Below, one piece after another: positions 1 to 7,747 of a stretch of 21,022 bases of DNA. This DNA comes from Sedimentisphaerales bacterium (GTDB lineage Bacteria; Planctomycetota; Phycisphaerae; Sedimentisphaerales; SG8-4). The stretch lies in assembly GCA_016932895.1 (NCBI GenBank), contig JAFGCA010000121.1:1-21022 (forward strand). The letters are read 5' to 3'. Positions within the stretch are counted from its first letter, which is position 1, and each line of letters starts with the position of its first letter. Position numbers and translations under genes: made by a program. The notes beneath the pieces are model-generated. The model ran no database searches. It saw only the letters and a program-made list of their open reading frames with translations, and was not told the DNA's origin.

Positions 1-1793
1 GGAAGGTCCGTCTCGGCAAAGACCTGATCGTCCGCGTCCAGATCGGTCACCGACCCGTCCGGCCTGCGAACCCGCCGGTCATTCACGCCCGACATCGTTC
101 CTGCCGGCAGAGGCACAGTGTCCCCCACAGCGTACTGTGCCTGCCGGTCCAGGAGCGTCCCGCCGTATTCAAGTGCCGAATACAGCAGGGGCGCGAATTT
201 GGACGAGAGTGCCAGGTCGCTGTCGGCCGGGTGCCAGCCGCTGGTCCATACGAACAGCGTGCCCCTGCCCACAGGGACCTCGAACCACGCCGGGTCGTTG
301 CTGTCGAATTGCACCAGGACGTGTGCCGTGGGGATATCGGTCGGGTCGATACGACGGTACTTCCAAAAGTGGATTCGCGTAAAGTCGCCGAAGCGAGGGT
401 CGGAGAACGACGCCAGCAGCGGATGGTCGAATTCGATCTGGGCCAGCATGGCATATCGATCGACATCGGCTTCCTGAGACTCCAGGGCATCCACGCCTGC
501 CAGCCCGGCCAGGGTAGTGACAAGCTCGGCGGATTTCATCACAAGAAGGATCGTGCGACCCGATTCAAGGTACCCGCGCAATGGCGGGAGGCTCTGCCCA
601 TTGACGGTATCAGCCAGGATGATCAGGTGCATTGTCCTGATATCTTCCAGAGCAAGCATTTCGTCACCTGCTTGGTGGGACACGCGCGTGGCCAATGGTC
701 CCTCGATGTCGAAAGCCTGACGCACGTAGAACAGCATATCTTTCGGATCGTTTGGGTCGTCATCACCAAGATAAAGAACATTGACCGGTAGCGGCGCCGA
801 CGGCGCGACGTAGAGTGTGTTGTCGAAATCATGGTCGTCATCGGCGAGGACGAGTCTGCGGGCGGTTGACAACGCGGGGCGGGCCGGAGCGGATACCACG
901 ACACTGCGCCCCGGCGGGACGTACACGTTGGCTGTCGAGCCTTCATCGGCCCAGCCCAGTTGGAAACGCTCTTTCGCAGCGTCGGCTGAGTTTGTCACGC
1001 GGATTCGGACCGGCTCGTTCCCGTCGGCAGGGGCCAGACGGCCGGGGCCGGCCATCAGTTGCAGGGACGCGTTGGTCGTCTCGCGCGGCGAGATCGACCG
1101 GACGATCACTTTCGTATGCTCGGGCCATTCGTAGCTCGTGAGCACCTCGATGTCGCTGCCTTGCTGCAGGTCGCTGATGAGCAGTATCTGTCCTTGACCG
1201 TCGACGCGTGGTGTCTCGTTGACCTCATCATCTTCGATGGCCTCGGCCGCCGAGATCAGGGCGCGCCCCAGTCCGGTCGGGCCCCAGCCTGGTGACAATT
1301 CCGAAAGCTGCCGGAGGGTGATGGATCTCCGCTGAGCCGGGTCCATGCTCGCCCACTGCTCGAATCCCACCAGTGTGCGGGTGTCTCGATCGAAACTCAT
1401 CAGGCACAGGCGGTCGGCAGGGCCCACATTCTGAATCGCCGCCCTGGCTTCGCTGAGAGCCCGATCCCGGACGCCGGTGCGTCGCATGGACGCACTGGTA
1501 TCGACAAGGACGACCAGCCGCTTGCCCACGCGCACCCGGTCGTGCGCGACGGGTCGTGGGATGAACGGTCTGGCAAAGGCCAGGGCCAGCAGGCACAGGA
1601 TGAGGCAGCGCAGCATCAACAAGGGGACATGTTCGAGGCGGCGTCGATTCTTCAAACGCGGCGCCGTGGTACGCAGAAACATCAGCGTACTAAACGGCAC
1701 GCGTCGACTCGTGTGCCGCCGGATCATGTGCAGCACGATCGGCAAGGTCACCGCGGCAATACCAGCCAGGAATAGGGGGTATAAGAGACTCAT
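1..1793 (-). CDS. BatA-like membrane-anchored VWA protein (3' end outside window)
   Basis: The frame is open without a stop from an ATG at 1793 to the left edge, giving 597 codons, so the C-terminus is missing. Residues about 5-23 form one hydrophobic helix (LLYPLFLAGIAAVTLPIVL). After a basic stretch with RRHTSRRVPFSTLMFL comes a second helix at about 57-75. This is the N-terminal layout of the BatA/aerotolerance family. A von Willebrand A domain follows, with a MIDAS motif DTSASM at about 98-103 (metal-ion ligands D98, S100, S102). The rest is probably an extracytoplasmic beta-rich domain with a glutamine-amidotransferase-like fold, as in planctomycete relatives (inferred). The start is well supported: GGGGGAGG lies 7 nt upstream, and the ATG overlaps the upstream stop as ATGA, implying translational coupling. 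BatA-type proteins work with MoxR ATPases at the membrane; the exact client is unknown. Confidence 0.88.
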   Translation of the reverse strand, partial: MSLLYPLFLAGIAAVTLPIVLHMIRRHTSRRVPFSTLMFLRTTAPRLKNRRRLEHVPLLMLRCLILCLLALAFARPFIPRPVAHDRVRVGKRLVVLVDTSASMRRTGVRDRALSEARAAIQNVGPADRLCLMSFDRDTRTLVGFEQWASMDPAQRRSITLRQLSELSPGWGPTGLGRALISAAEAIEDDEVNETPRVDGQGQILLISDLQQGSDIEVLTSYEWPEHTKVIVRSISPRETTNASLQLMAGPGRLAPADGNEPVRIRVTNSADAAKERFQLGWADEGSTANVYVPPGRSVVVSAPARPALSTARRLVLADDDHDFDNTLYVAPSAPLPVNVLYLGDDDPNDPKDMLFYVRQAFDIEGPLATRVSHQAGDEMLALEDIRTMHLIILADTVNGQSLPPLRGYLESGRTILLVMKSAELVTTLAGLAGVDALESQEADVDRYAMLAQIEFDHPLLASFSDPRFGDFTRIHFWKYRRIDPTDIPTAHVLVQFDSNDPAWFEVPVGRGTLFVWTSGWHPADSDLALSSKFAPLLYSALEYGGTLLDRQAQYAVGDTVPLPAGTMSGVNDRRVRRPDGSVTDLDADDQVFAETDL

Positions 1794-2764
1794 GCCCGGC
1801 CCTCCCCCTGCGGGCTCACTGCGCGTCGGACGTGCTTTCTCAGCCGCATCCGATGCTGGAGGAAATCCAGCAGGGCCAGATCGAACGGGCGATCGGTGGC
1901 GAATAGATGGTAGTCAACGCCGCGGCTTTGGCAAATGGATTTCGTCCGGGCCAGATGGGCGCCGAGCAAATGTCGGTAGCCTTTCCGGGCGGCGGCTGGA
2001 TCGATGTAGAGGTCGCGTTCGGACTCGACATCTTGAAACAGCGCCGGCGCGTCGAAGTTGAAGTCCAACTCCTTCGGGTCCAGGATCTGGAACAGCACGA
2101 CGTCGTGGCCCCCGGCGGCCAGATAGCCCAGGTCGCGTTCGAGCCGGTCGATCGACGTCAGCAGATCAGAGATCAGCACGAGCAGGCCTCTTCTGCTCAG
2201 CATCTGGGCTACGAGTTGCAGGGGCGGCCCGAGATTCGTGGCGCGCCCCCCGGGTTGAGCCTCCAGGGCCACGATCAGCCGGCGCAGGTAGCTGGGCCGG
2301 TTACGGGGCGGCATATACTGTCGAATCCGATCATCAAACGTCGCCAGTCCGACGGCGTCGCCCTGGGTGAAAAGGAAGTACGCCAGGGTGGCTGCGAGCG
2401 TGCCGGCGTACTGGGCCTTCGTATAGTCGCCTGAACCATAGCCCATCGAGCGACTGTGGTCGATCAGCAGGTGACAACGTAGGTTGGTCTCGTCCTGATA
2501 CTTCTTGATGTAGAATCGATCACTGCGGGCGTAGACGTGCCAGTCGATCGTACGGGGGTCATCTCCGTAGGTATACTGACGGTACTCGCTGAACTCGGAC
2601 GAGAAGCCATGATAGGGGCTGCGGTGGATGCCCTTCCAGAAACCATGTACGATGGCGCGGGCGCGCAACTCCATGGAACTGATTTTCATCAGGGCGGCCG
2701 GATCGACCATCCCGGCGACGCCGCGGCCGTGGATGCGCCCACTGGAGGCTTCCGCCTGACCCAT
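1790..2764 (-). CDS. DUF58 domain protein
   Basis: The 324-residue product carries the DUF58 signature YRQYTYGDDPRTIDWHVYAR at about 61-80, followed by a VWA-like fold with a DHSRSM metal-site motif (D102, S104, S106). No signal peptide or membrane helix is visible, so it is probably cytoplasmic. DUF58 proteins almost always sit beside a MoxR ATPase and are thought to be its adaptor or substrate-binding partner. Here the MoxR gene is only 6 bp upstream. The ATG at 2764 is chosen because GGGAGGTAA, made from the last codons and stop of moxR, ends 7 nt before it. In-frame ATGs at residues 19 and 26 are possible but less supported. The stop overlaps the start of the BatA-like gene. Confidence 0.93.
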   Translation of the reverse strand: MGQAEASSGRIHGRGVAGMVDPAALMKISSMELRARAIVHGFWKGIHRSPYHGFSSEFSEYRQYTYGDDPRTIDWHVYARSDRFYIKKYQDETNLRCHLLIDHSRSMGYGSGDYTKAQYAGTLAATLAYFLFTQGDAVGLATFDDRIRQYMPPRNRPSYLRRLIVALEAQPGGRATNLGPPLQLVAQMLSRRGLLVLISDLLTSIDRLERDLGYLAAGGHDVVLFQILDPKELDFNFDAPALFQDVESERDLYIDPAAARKGYRHLLGAHLARTKSICQSRGVDYHLFATDRPFDLALLDFLQHRMRLRKHVRRAVSPQGEGRA

Positions 2765-2770
2765 CGGATA

Positions 2771-2779
2771 TTACCTCCC
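2771..2779 (-). promoter_or_regulatory. Ribosome binding site for DUF58 inside the end of moxR
   Basis: On the minus strand the last two codons and stop of moxR read GGGAGGTAA, a near-perfect Shine-Dalgarno sequence. It ends 7 nt before the DUF58 ATG at 2764. A ribosome finishing moxR would be positioned to start DUF58, so the two proteins are probably made in linked amounts. Confidence 0.75.
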
Positions 2780-3772
2780 TTGCCTGACGGATTTCAGGAT
2801 ACGGTCGATGAGGTTGTCAACCACTACGCCCTCGGCTTCGGCGCGGTAGTTGATCAACACGCGGTGACGCAGCACCGGATGGGCCAGAGCCTGGATGTCT
2901 TCGAAACGGACATGCGCTCTGCCTTCCAGCAGCGCCCGGGCCTTGCCGCCCAGCACCATGCACTGTGACGCCCGCAGGCCGGCCCCCCACGTGACCCACT
3001 CGTTGACGAAGTCCAGCGGGTTGTCGGGGCCGGGCCGAGAGGCGGTTGCCAGTCGTACGGCGTAGCGCACGACGTCCTCGGCGATCGGAACCTTGCGCAC
3101 GACGTCGTGGAACCGCAGCAGATCCTCCCCGGAGAAGATCGCTTCGATCGATTCCGGGGGCCGGGTGGTGGTTTGGCGCACGACCGCCACCTCGTCGTCT
3201 TCCTGTAAGTAGCCGATCGAGACGTTGAACATGAATCGGTCGAGCTGTGCTTCGGGCAGAGGGTAGGTCCCTTCCATCTCAATTGGGTTCTGGGTGGCGA
3301 AGACGAAGAAGGGCTCGTCGAGCGGATAACTCGCACCGGCGGCGGTCACGTGGTGTTCCTGCATGGCTTCCAGCATGGCCGCCTGGGTCTTGGGAGGGGT
3401 GCGGTTGATTTCGTCGGCCAGGATCATGTTGGCAAAGATGGGGCCTTTCACAAACACCATCTGGCGCTCACGATCGGTTTGCTGGAGAATCTCGGTCCCG
3501 GTGATGTCGGCCGGCATGAGGTCTGGTGTAAACTGGATGCGTTGAAACGTTACGTTGAACACCTGCGCGAGGGACTTGACCAGCAGCGTCTTGGCCAGGC
3601 CCGGCGCCCCGGTCACCAGGCAGTGTCCACCGGAGAGGACGGCGATGAGCATTTGCTCGATCACGTCCTGTTGACCGATGATCACCTTGCCCAGTTCGGC
3701 CCGTATGCGCTGCCGGGCTCCCTTGACCTGTTCGACCGCCAGTCGTTCGGATTCGTACGTCGCGTCAGTCAA
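2771..3772 (-). CDS. moxR: MoxR-family AAA+ ATPase
   Basis: The 333-residue protein has the full MoxR ATPase core. Walker A is GAPGLAKT (about 55-62, with the usual MoxR 'LAKT' form), Walker B is MILADEINRTPPKTQAAMLE with acidic D120/E121, and the sensor-1 region is FFVFATQNP, followed by EMEGTYPLPEAQLDRF. A C-terminal lid domain follows. It has the normal family length. MoxR ATPases use ATP to remodel or load metals into partner proteins, usually with VWA/DUF58 partners like those encoded downstream. The start is a TTG (3772-3770) with GGGAG about 7 nt upstream; I see no better ATG nearby. It lies 52 bp downstream of the DUF4159 gene and is probably in the same transcript. Confidence 0.95.
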   Translation of the reverse strand: MTDATYESERLAVEQVKGARQRIRAELGKVIIGQQDVIEQMLIAVLSGGHCLVTGAPGLAKTLLVKSLAQVFNVTFQRIQFTPDLMPADITGTEILQQTDRERQMVFVKGPIFANMILADEINRTPPKTQAAMLEAMQEHHVTAAGASYPLDEPFFVFATQNPIEMEGTYPLPEAQLDRFMFNVSIGYLQEDDEVAVVRQTTTRPPESIEAIFSGEDLLRFHDVVRKVPIAEDVVRYAVRLATASRPGPDNPLDFVNEWVTWGAGLRASQCMVLGGKARALLEGRAHVRFEDIQALAHPVLRHRVLINYRAEAEGVVVDNLIDRILKSVRQGR

Positions 3773-3824
3773 AGTGGTCTCCCTTTTCCTGTCTTCGGCG
3801 GCCCGCCGTTCGGTCGGCTCCGTC

Positions 3825-4673
3825 TCAGTGTGTCATGGCGTAGAATACGATATTGATTCCCAGGGGATACGCCTTCTTCTCCGAAAATTCGTGAAAATAC
3901 CACTCGTTTTCGCCCTCTCGTTCCCACCCGTCACCGAGGTCGGTGTTGTGGCAGATGATGACCATAATCCGGCCTTTATCATCGCGAATCGCCTTGTAGT
4001 GCACTTGCTGCGCGTCGTCGCGCTCCCAGGTGATGCCGTAGGGGCGCCCCTGCAGTGCGTGCCCGATGCTGGGAATCTGAGGTTTCTCCTTCAACTGGAA
4101 GGGCAGTTGAAATATCGGATCGCTCAACGGCAGCTCGCGCGGCTCGCGGTCCGGGAATACCCGTTTGATCTCGAAATAGAAGTTGTACCACTCGTCCTCG
4201 CCCCAGAAATCATCGACCATGAGAAACCCGCCGTTGAGCAAATAGCTGCGCAGGGTTTGCACTTCCTCTTCGGTGAAGACGAGCGCGCCGGGTTCGACGA
4301 TGTAGATAAACGGATAGTCGACCAGTTGCGGGTCCGTCAGTCGCAGCACGACGCCGTCCGGATTGACGTTCAGCGCGGTCAACTGATGCAGGCGATAGGA
4401 AAAATTGAGGTCGCTGTCGGGGTAGTCCGTAGCCCAGCGGCCACCTCGTCGGCCGCCGCCCCATCCGCGTCCGGACCGGCCGCCGCCATAGCCGCGTCCG
4501 CTGTAGCCGGAGGAGTATTCGATTCGTGCAAAAGTGAACACGTCCCCAGCGAATTCCTGGTCGAGCTCCCAGTGCGGTACGTCGCGCCGGTCGTAATACC
4601 GCTGGGCCACCGTTACACCGGACACGACAATCGTCATGCCCAGCAGCGTGATGAGCCCCCTTGACGTTCTCAT
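3825..4673 (-). CDS. DUF4159 secreted protein with Gly/Arg-rich insert
   Basis: The 282-residue protein starts with a short basic-hydrophobic signal or anchor (MRTSRGLITLLGMTIVVSGV). After it come FTFARIEYSSG and, at residues 56-80, a patch of repeated Gly, Arg and Tyr (GRGYGGGRSGRGWGGGRRGG). The rest matches the DUF4159 pattern: YPFIYIVEPG, LRSYLLNGGFLMVDDFWG, then a C-terminal region with VIICHNTDLGDGWE and PLGINIVFYAMTH. DUF4159 resembles a glutamine-amidotransferase-like fold and is found fused to or beside BatA/MoxR systems; its activity is not known. The ATG overlaps the stop of the upstream TPR-peptidase gene (ATGA), so translation is probably coupled. The low-complexity patch could bind RNA or polyanions, or be only a linker; that part is speculation. 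Confidence 0.87.
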   Translation of the reverse strand: MRTSRGLITLLGMTIVVSGVTVAQRYYDRRDVPHWELDQEFAGDVFTFARIEYSSGYSGRGYGGGRSGRGWGGGRRGGRWATDYPDSDLNFSYRLHQLTALNVNPDGVVLRLTDPQLVDYPFIYIVEPGALVFTEEEVQTLRSYLLNGGFLMVDDFWGEDEWYNFYFEIKRVFPDREPRELPLSDPIFQLPFQLKEKPQIPSIGHALQGRPYGITWERDDAQQVHYKAIRDDKGRIMVIICHNTDLGDGWEREGENEWYFHEFSEKKAYPLGINIVFYAMTH

Positions 4674-7258
4674 TCCGTGTCCTCCTGTGCTGGGGACGGT
4701 TCGACATCCTCCGGCGGCATCTCGGTTGGCGAGACACTCGTATCGGCGAGAATACTCAACAGCAGTCGGTGGCCCTGACGAAAGCGCGGGGCGTCGGCCA
4801 GGGCCTCCAGGACATGTCTTTTGGCCGCCCGGGCATCCCGGGGCCGCAACAGATGCGCCAAGCGATAATGGATCTCCACCGGGTCCGACGGCTCAAGTCG
4901 GAGCAGCCGCTCATACGAGACGATGGCCTGCTTCGTCTGGCCAAGTGCCTCATACGCCTGGCCAAGCCGCCAATGTACGGTGCCAAGCATCGGATAGACC
5001 GCCAGGTATTTCTCGCCGTTCTCGACGACCTGACACCAGTTCTCGGTTTCAATGCCGATCTCGGTCAGGCGCTCATACGCTTCCCTGGCATCGGCCGAGC
5101 GCCTCGCCAATTGCGCGAGCACCTCTACCTCCTGTTCGGTCTCTCCCAGTTGGCGGTGAACCTGCGCGAGAAGTTCGTAGGCATTGCCCTCGGCGACGTG
5201 TTCCGGGTAGAGCGAGATCAGCTTGCCCAGCGGGCCTTTCGCTTGTTCCCATTGCTCGTTCGCCAGCAGGCGACGGGCACGCTGCTGCAAAGCCCAGAAG
5301 CTGTTGGGATGGTGGGTGAGCCACTGTGTCAAGGCTTCCTCGTCCGAAGGATTGACCGTTTCCCTTTCGGGTTGCTCCCAGTGGACCTGAGGTGCCAGAT
5401 CCTCGGCTCGCTCGCGCGCGAAGGCCTCGAATTGCCCCTCAATCTTGTCAATCGGCCCGGCGTGTGCGGCGATGGCGCTGTTGATTTCCATACCCTGCGC
5501 CAGATCGGCGAGGATGCGCCGGAGCGTGGCAAAGCCGAACCGCTCCACGAGAAACTCCACCACCAGGGCGGATTGGTAATAGGCAAATTGGAGGTGCAGC
5601 GGACTGGGCGGATTCATGAACGCCGAGCTCAGTTCTCCGACCGGTGTGAGCTCCCCTCCCAGAATCATCTCTCGGTAGCGCGGAATCATTTTCTGGCCCC
5701 ACGCCGGATTTCGCTGCAATTCTTCGTAGACTGAAATTCCTTCGCTGAGCCAGCGCGGCATCTTATTCTGCGTCAGATTGAGCGTCACGACGTGGCAGAA
5801 CTCGTGCCAGAGAGTCGCCTTCCAGTTGGCGCGTCTTTCAATGCGCGGGCTGTTGGTGGTGATCACGTTTCCAAAACAGACGCCGAGGAATCCGTCCCCT
5901 CCGGGCATGCCGAACGTGCGCACGGCGAAATCCTGCTGGTTGTCGAACAACTCAACCGTCACCGGATTCTTCAGCTCCAGGCCGTACTTCGGGCACAGCT
6001 TTGCCTTGGCTTCCTTGAGCAAATCAGCGACCTGGTCGCCATAGACGTCGGCCTCGCGTTCGTTCATGCGAATGATGAAACCATCCCGCGTCAGGGTTCT
6101 GAGTTCGCGGAACTTGTCGTGCAGGTTGACGAGATTGTAGGCCTCGACGTTGTAGGGGTCCTTGGTGTTCACCTCGTCGGCCAAAGCCCAGCCCTGCTCT
6201 TCATTGCCGAGTCGCAGCAAATCCCGGGCCAACTGGATTTTGGCCGGCAAGTAGTCGGGATCGAATTTGAGCGCCTGACGCTGATACGTTGCTCCTTCGG
6301 CGAAGCGGTACTTCATCGACAGCTTGCGGCCGATCAGGTGGTCGATCTCAGGGTTGGCCGGCCAGAACTTCAGCGCGTTGTTCCGGTAGCGGTTCACCGC
6401 GTTGGAGTCGGCCGCTACGTGCGCCAAAACGGCGCGGTACGCCCAAGCTTGGGGTTGCCAGGGATTGACCGCGTGGACCCGATGCAGCGATTCGGCGGCC
6501 GCTTCGTAGCTCTCGCAATCGATCAGATGCTCGGCCCGCAGAATCAGGGCCGGGGCGTGGCTGGGGTTCACCTGCAGGGCCGCATCCAACGACTGTACCA
6601 TGATGCCGCGGTCGCTGTGGTAGAAGGCCTCGGCCAATCCACAATGCACGTCCGGGTCGTCACCGAATCGCGCCAGGGCCTGGCGAAAGTGGTCGGCCGC
6701 CAGTTCGTAGTCCTGCTTGGCCAGAGCCAAAGCCCCGGCGGCCAGATAGGCATTGCGGCAGTTCGGGTCGTTCCCAATAGCCTGGTTGTAGAAATCATCC
6801 AGTACCATTCGAGGCTCGGCCCCCAGCAGCAGCAGGGACTCGCCCAGGGCAACCACATCATCGTTGCTCATGTACTCGGCGCGCCGCGTCCTGGCGATGC
6901 GGTAGACGATGGCGAGCATGCCGGCGGCTTGATCGTCCTGTCCGTTGCGCTGATACGCGGTGTGGGCCAATTTCAGCAGGCGAATGCTTGGGTGCATTTG
7001 CCGGAGAAGGGTATCGATGCGTCCGGCCGCCTCGTCGTAGCGACCGAGAGCCATAGTCGACTCCACCGCCAGAAGCGGCCATTCGGTCTGGTACGCACCC
7101 TCATCGATCGCCTTCTCTGCCGTTTTCAGGCATTCTTCGTATTGTCCCGTTTTGAATTGCTCTCGCGCGGCCTCTATATCGGCGGCACGGGCGGGGCCCA
7201 GCCATAGTGTGACGGCGAACAGACCCCATACGATCATCAGACAGGTGCGACGCGACAT
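4670..7258 (-). CDS. Secreted TPR protein with gluzincin (peptidase MA-like) domain
   Basis: From the ATG at 7258 the product is 862 residues with a clear signal peptide (MSRRTCLMIVWGLFAVTLWLGPARA). A second in-frame ATG seven codons upstream (7279) would bury the signal peptide; neither start has a strong Shine-Dalgarno. Tetratricopeptide repeats fill the N-terminal half (about 25-370), for example YELAADHFRQAL and CESYEAAAESLHRV. The middle holds a zinc metallopeptidase of the peptidase MA-like type: HEFCH (about residues 485-489 from this start) and, 17 residues on, WLSEGISVYEE with the third ligand Glu. More TPRs follow near 660-820. The tail is acidic and proline-rich. All catalytic residues are present, so it is probably active in the periplasm or at the surface. 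It heads the MoxR/DUF58/BatA/DUF4159 operon. Confidence 0.87.
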   Translation of the reverse strand: MSRRTCLMIVWGLFAVTLWLGPARAADIEAAREQFKTGQYEECLKTAEKAIDEGAYQTEWPLLAVESTMALGRYDEAAGRIDTLLRQMHPSIRLLKLAHTAYQRNGQDDQAAGMLAIVYRIARTRRAEYMSNDDVVALGESLLLLGAEPRMVLDDFYNQAIGNDPNCRNAYLAAGALALAKQDYELAADHFRQALARFGDDPDVHCGLAEAFYHSDRGIMVQSLDAALQVNPSHAPALILRAEHLIDCESYEAAAESLHRVHAVNPWQPQAWAYRAVLAHVAADSNAVNRYRNNALKFWPANPEIDHLIGRKLSMKYRFAEGATYQRQALKFDPDYLPAKIQLARDLLRLGNEEQGWALADEVNTKDPYNVEAYNLVNLHDKFRELRTLTRDGFIIRMNEREADVYGDQVADLLKEAKAKLCPKYGLELKNPVTVELFDNQQDFAVRTFGMPGGDGFLGVCFGNVITTNSPRIERRANWKATLWHEFCHVVTLNLTQNKMPRWLSEGISVYEELQRNPAWGQKMIPRYREMILGGELTPVGELSSAFMNPPSPLHLQFAYYQSALVVEFLVERFGFATLRRILADLAQGMEINSAIAAHAGPIDKIEGQFEAFARERAEDLAPQVHWEQPERETVNPSDEEALTQWLTHHPNSFWALQQRARRLLANEQWEQAKGPLGKLISLYPEHVAEGNAYELLAQVHRQLGETEQEVEVLAQLARRSADAREAYERLTEIGIETENWCQVVENGEKYLAVYPMLGTVHWRLGQAYEALGQTKQAIVSYERLLRLEPSDPVEIHYRLAHLLRPRDARAAKRHVLEALADAPRFRQGHRLLLSILADTSVSPTEMPPEDVEPSPAQEDTE

Positions 7259-7747
7259 AAGCTGGAACGAGCAAATCATCGTATATCCGTGAGAGTGGCT
7301 GCCGTTCCCGGTGCGTTGCTACTGTTGCTTCTATCGTGTCATCCGTCCGGTTCAGGAGGGTAACAAGACGCAATTTGTACCCACGATCAGGTTCCAGCAT
7401 CCACAGAGTAATAGAAACGTCATAGTCAGCCCTGGGGCTTTGGAATTACTGCTGCACGGCCCCGGAACAAGTCACGGCAACAGACACCCGGCCCCAAAGC
7501 CACCGGTGAGCTATACGACCGGTTCCGACTGTAGTTCATAGACGCCAGGCCCACAACACTTTGGCGAACGATTGCCAGGGGTAAGACATCCGAGCGGCAT
7601 GGTTTATTGCAGTTTTTCCGGGCCCGTTCCTGGCTGAGACCGGTATTGTGCTGTGGTTACCGAAGATGTCATCCGGGCCGAATAACGTCGCGGATCGCTG
7701 CGGTCTGAACGCATCAATCACCGACGAGGCGGCGCTGATTTCGCCTC
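7259..7747. other. Intergenic region between the envelope operon and the GH29 gene
   Basis: About 490 bp without a convincing gene. It should contain the promoter of the TPR-peptidase operon (minus strand) and the 3' end of the fucosidase transcript. I see no good -35/-10 pair and no strong hairpin followed by a U-run. Short open frames on both strands have no recognisable domain. The lower edge (about 7536-7747) could be a decayed coding scrap, but I cannot name one. Confidence 0.5.

Noticed and set aside
5792..7207. Long plus-strand open frame (471 codons) opposite the TPR-peptidase gene
   Set aside because: It is antisense to a gene with clear TPR and peptidase motifs; its translation shows no domain and has the biased composition typical of the reverse frame of GC-rich genes.
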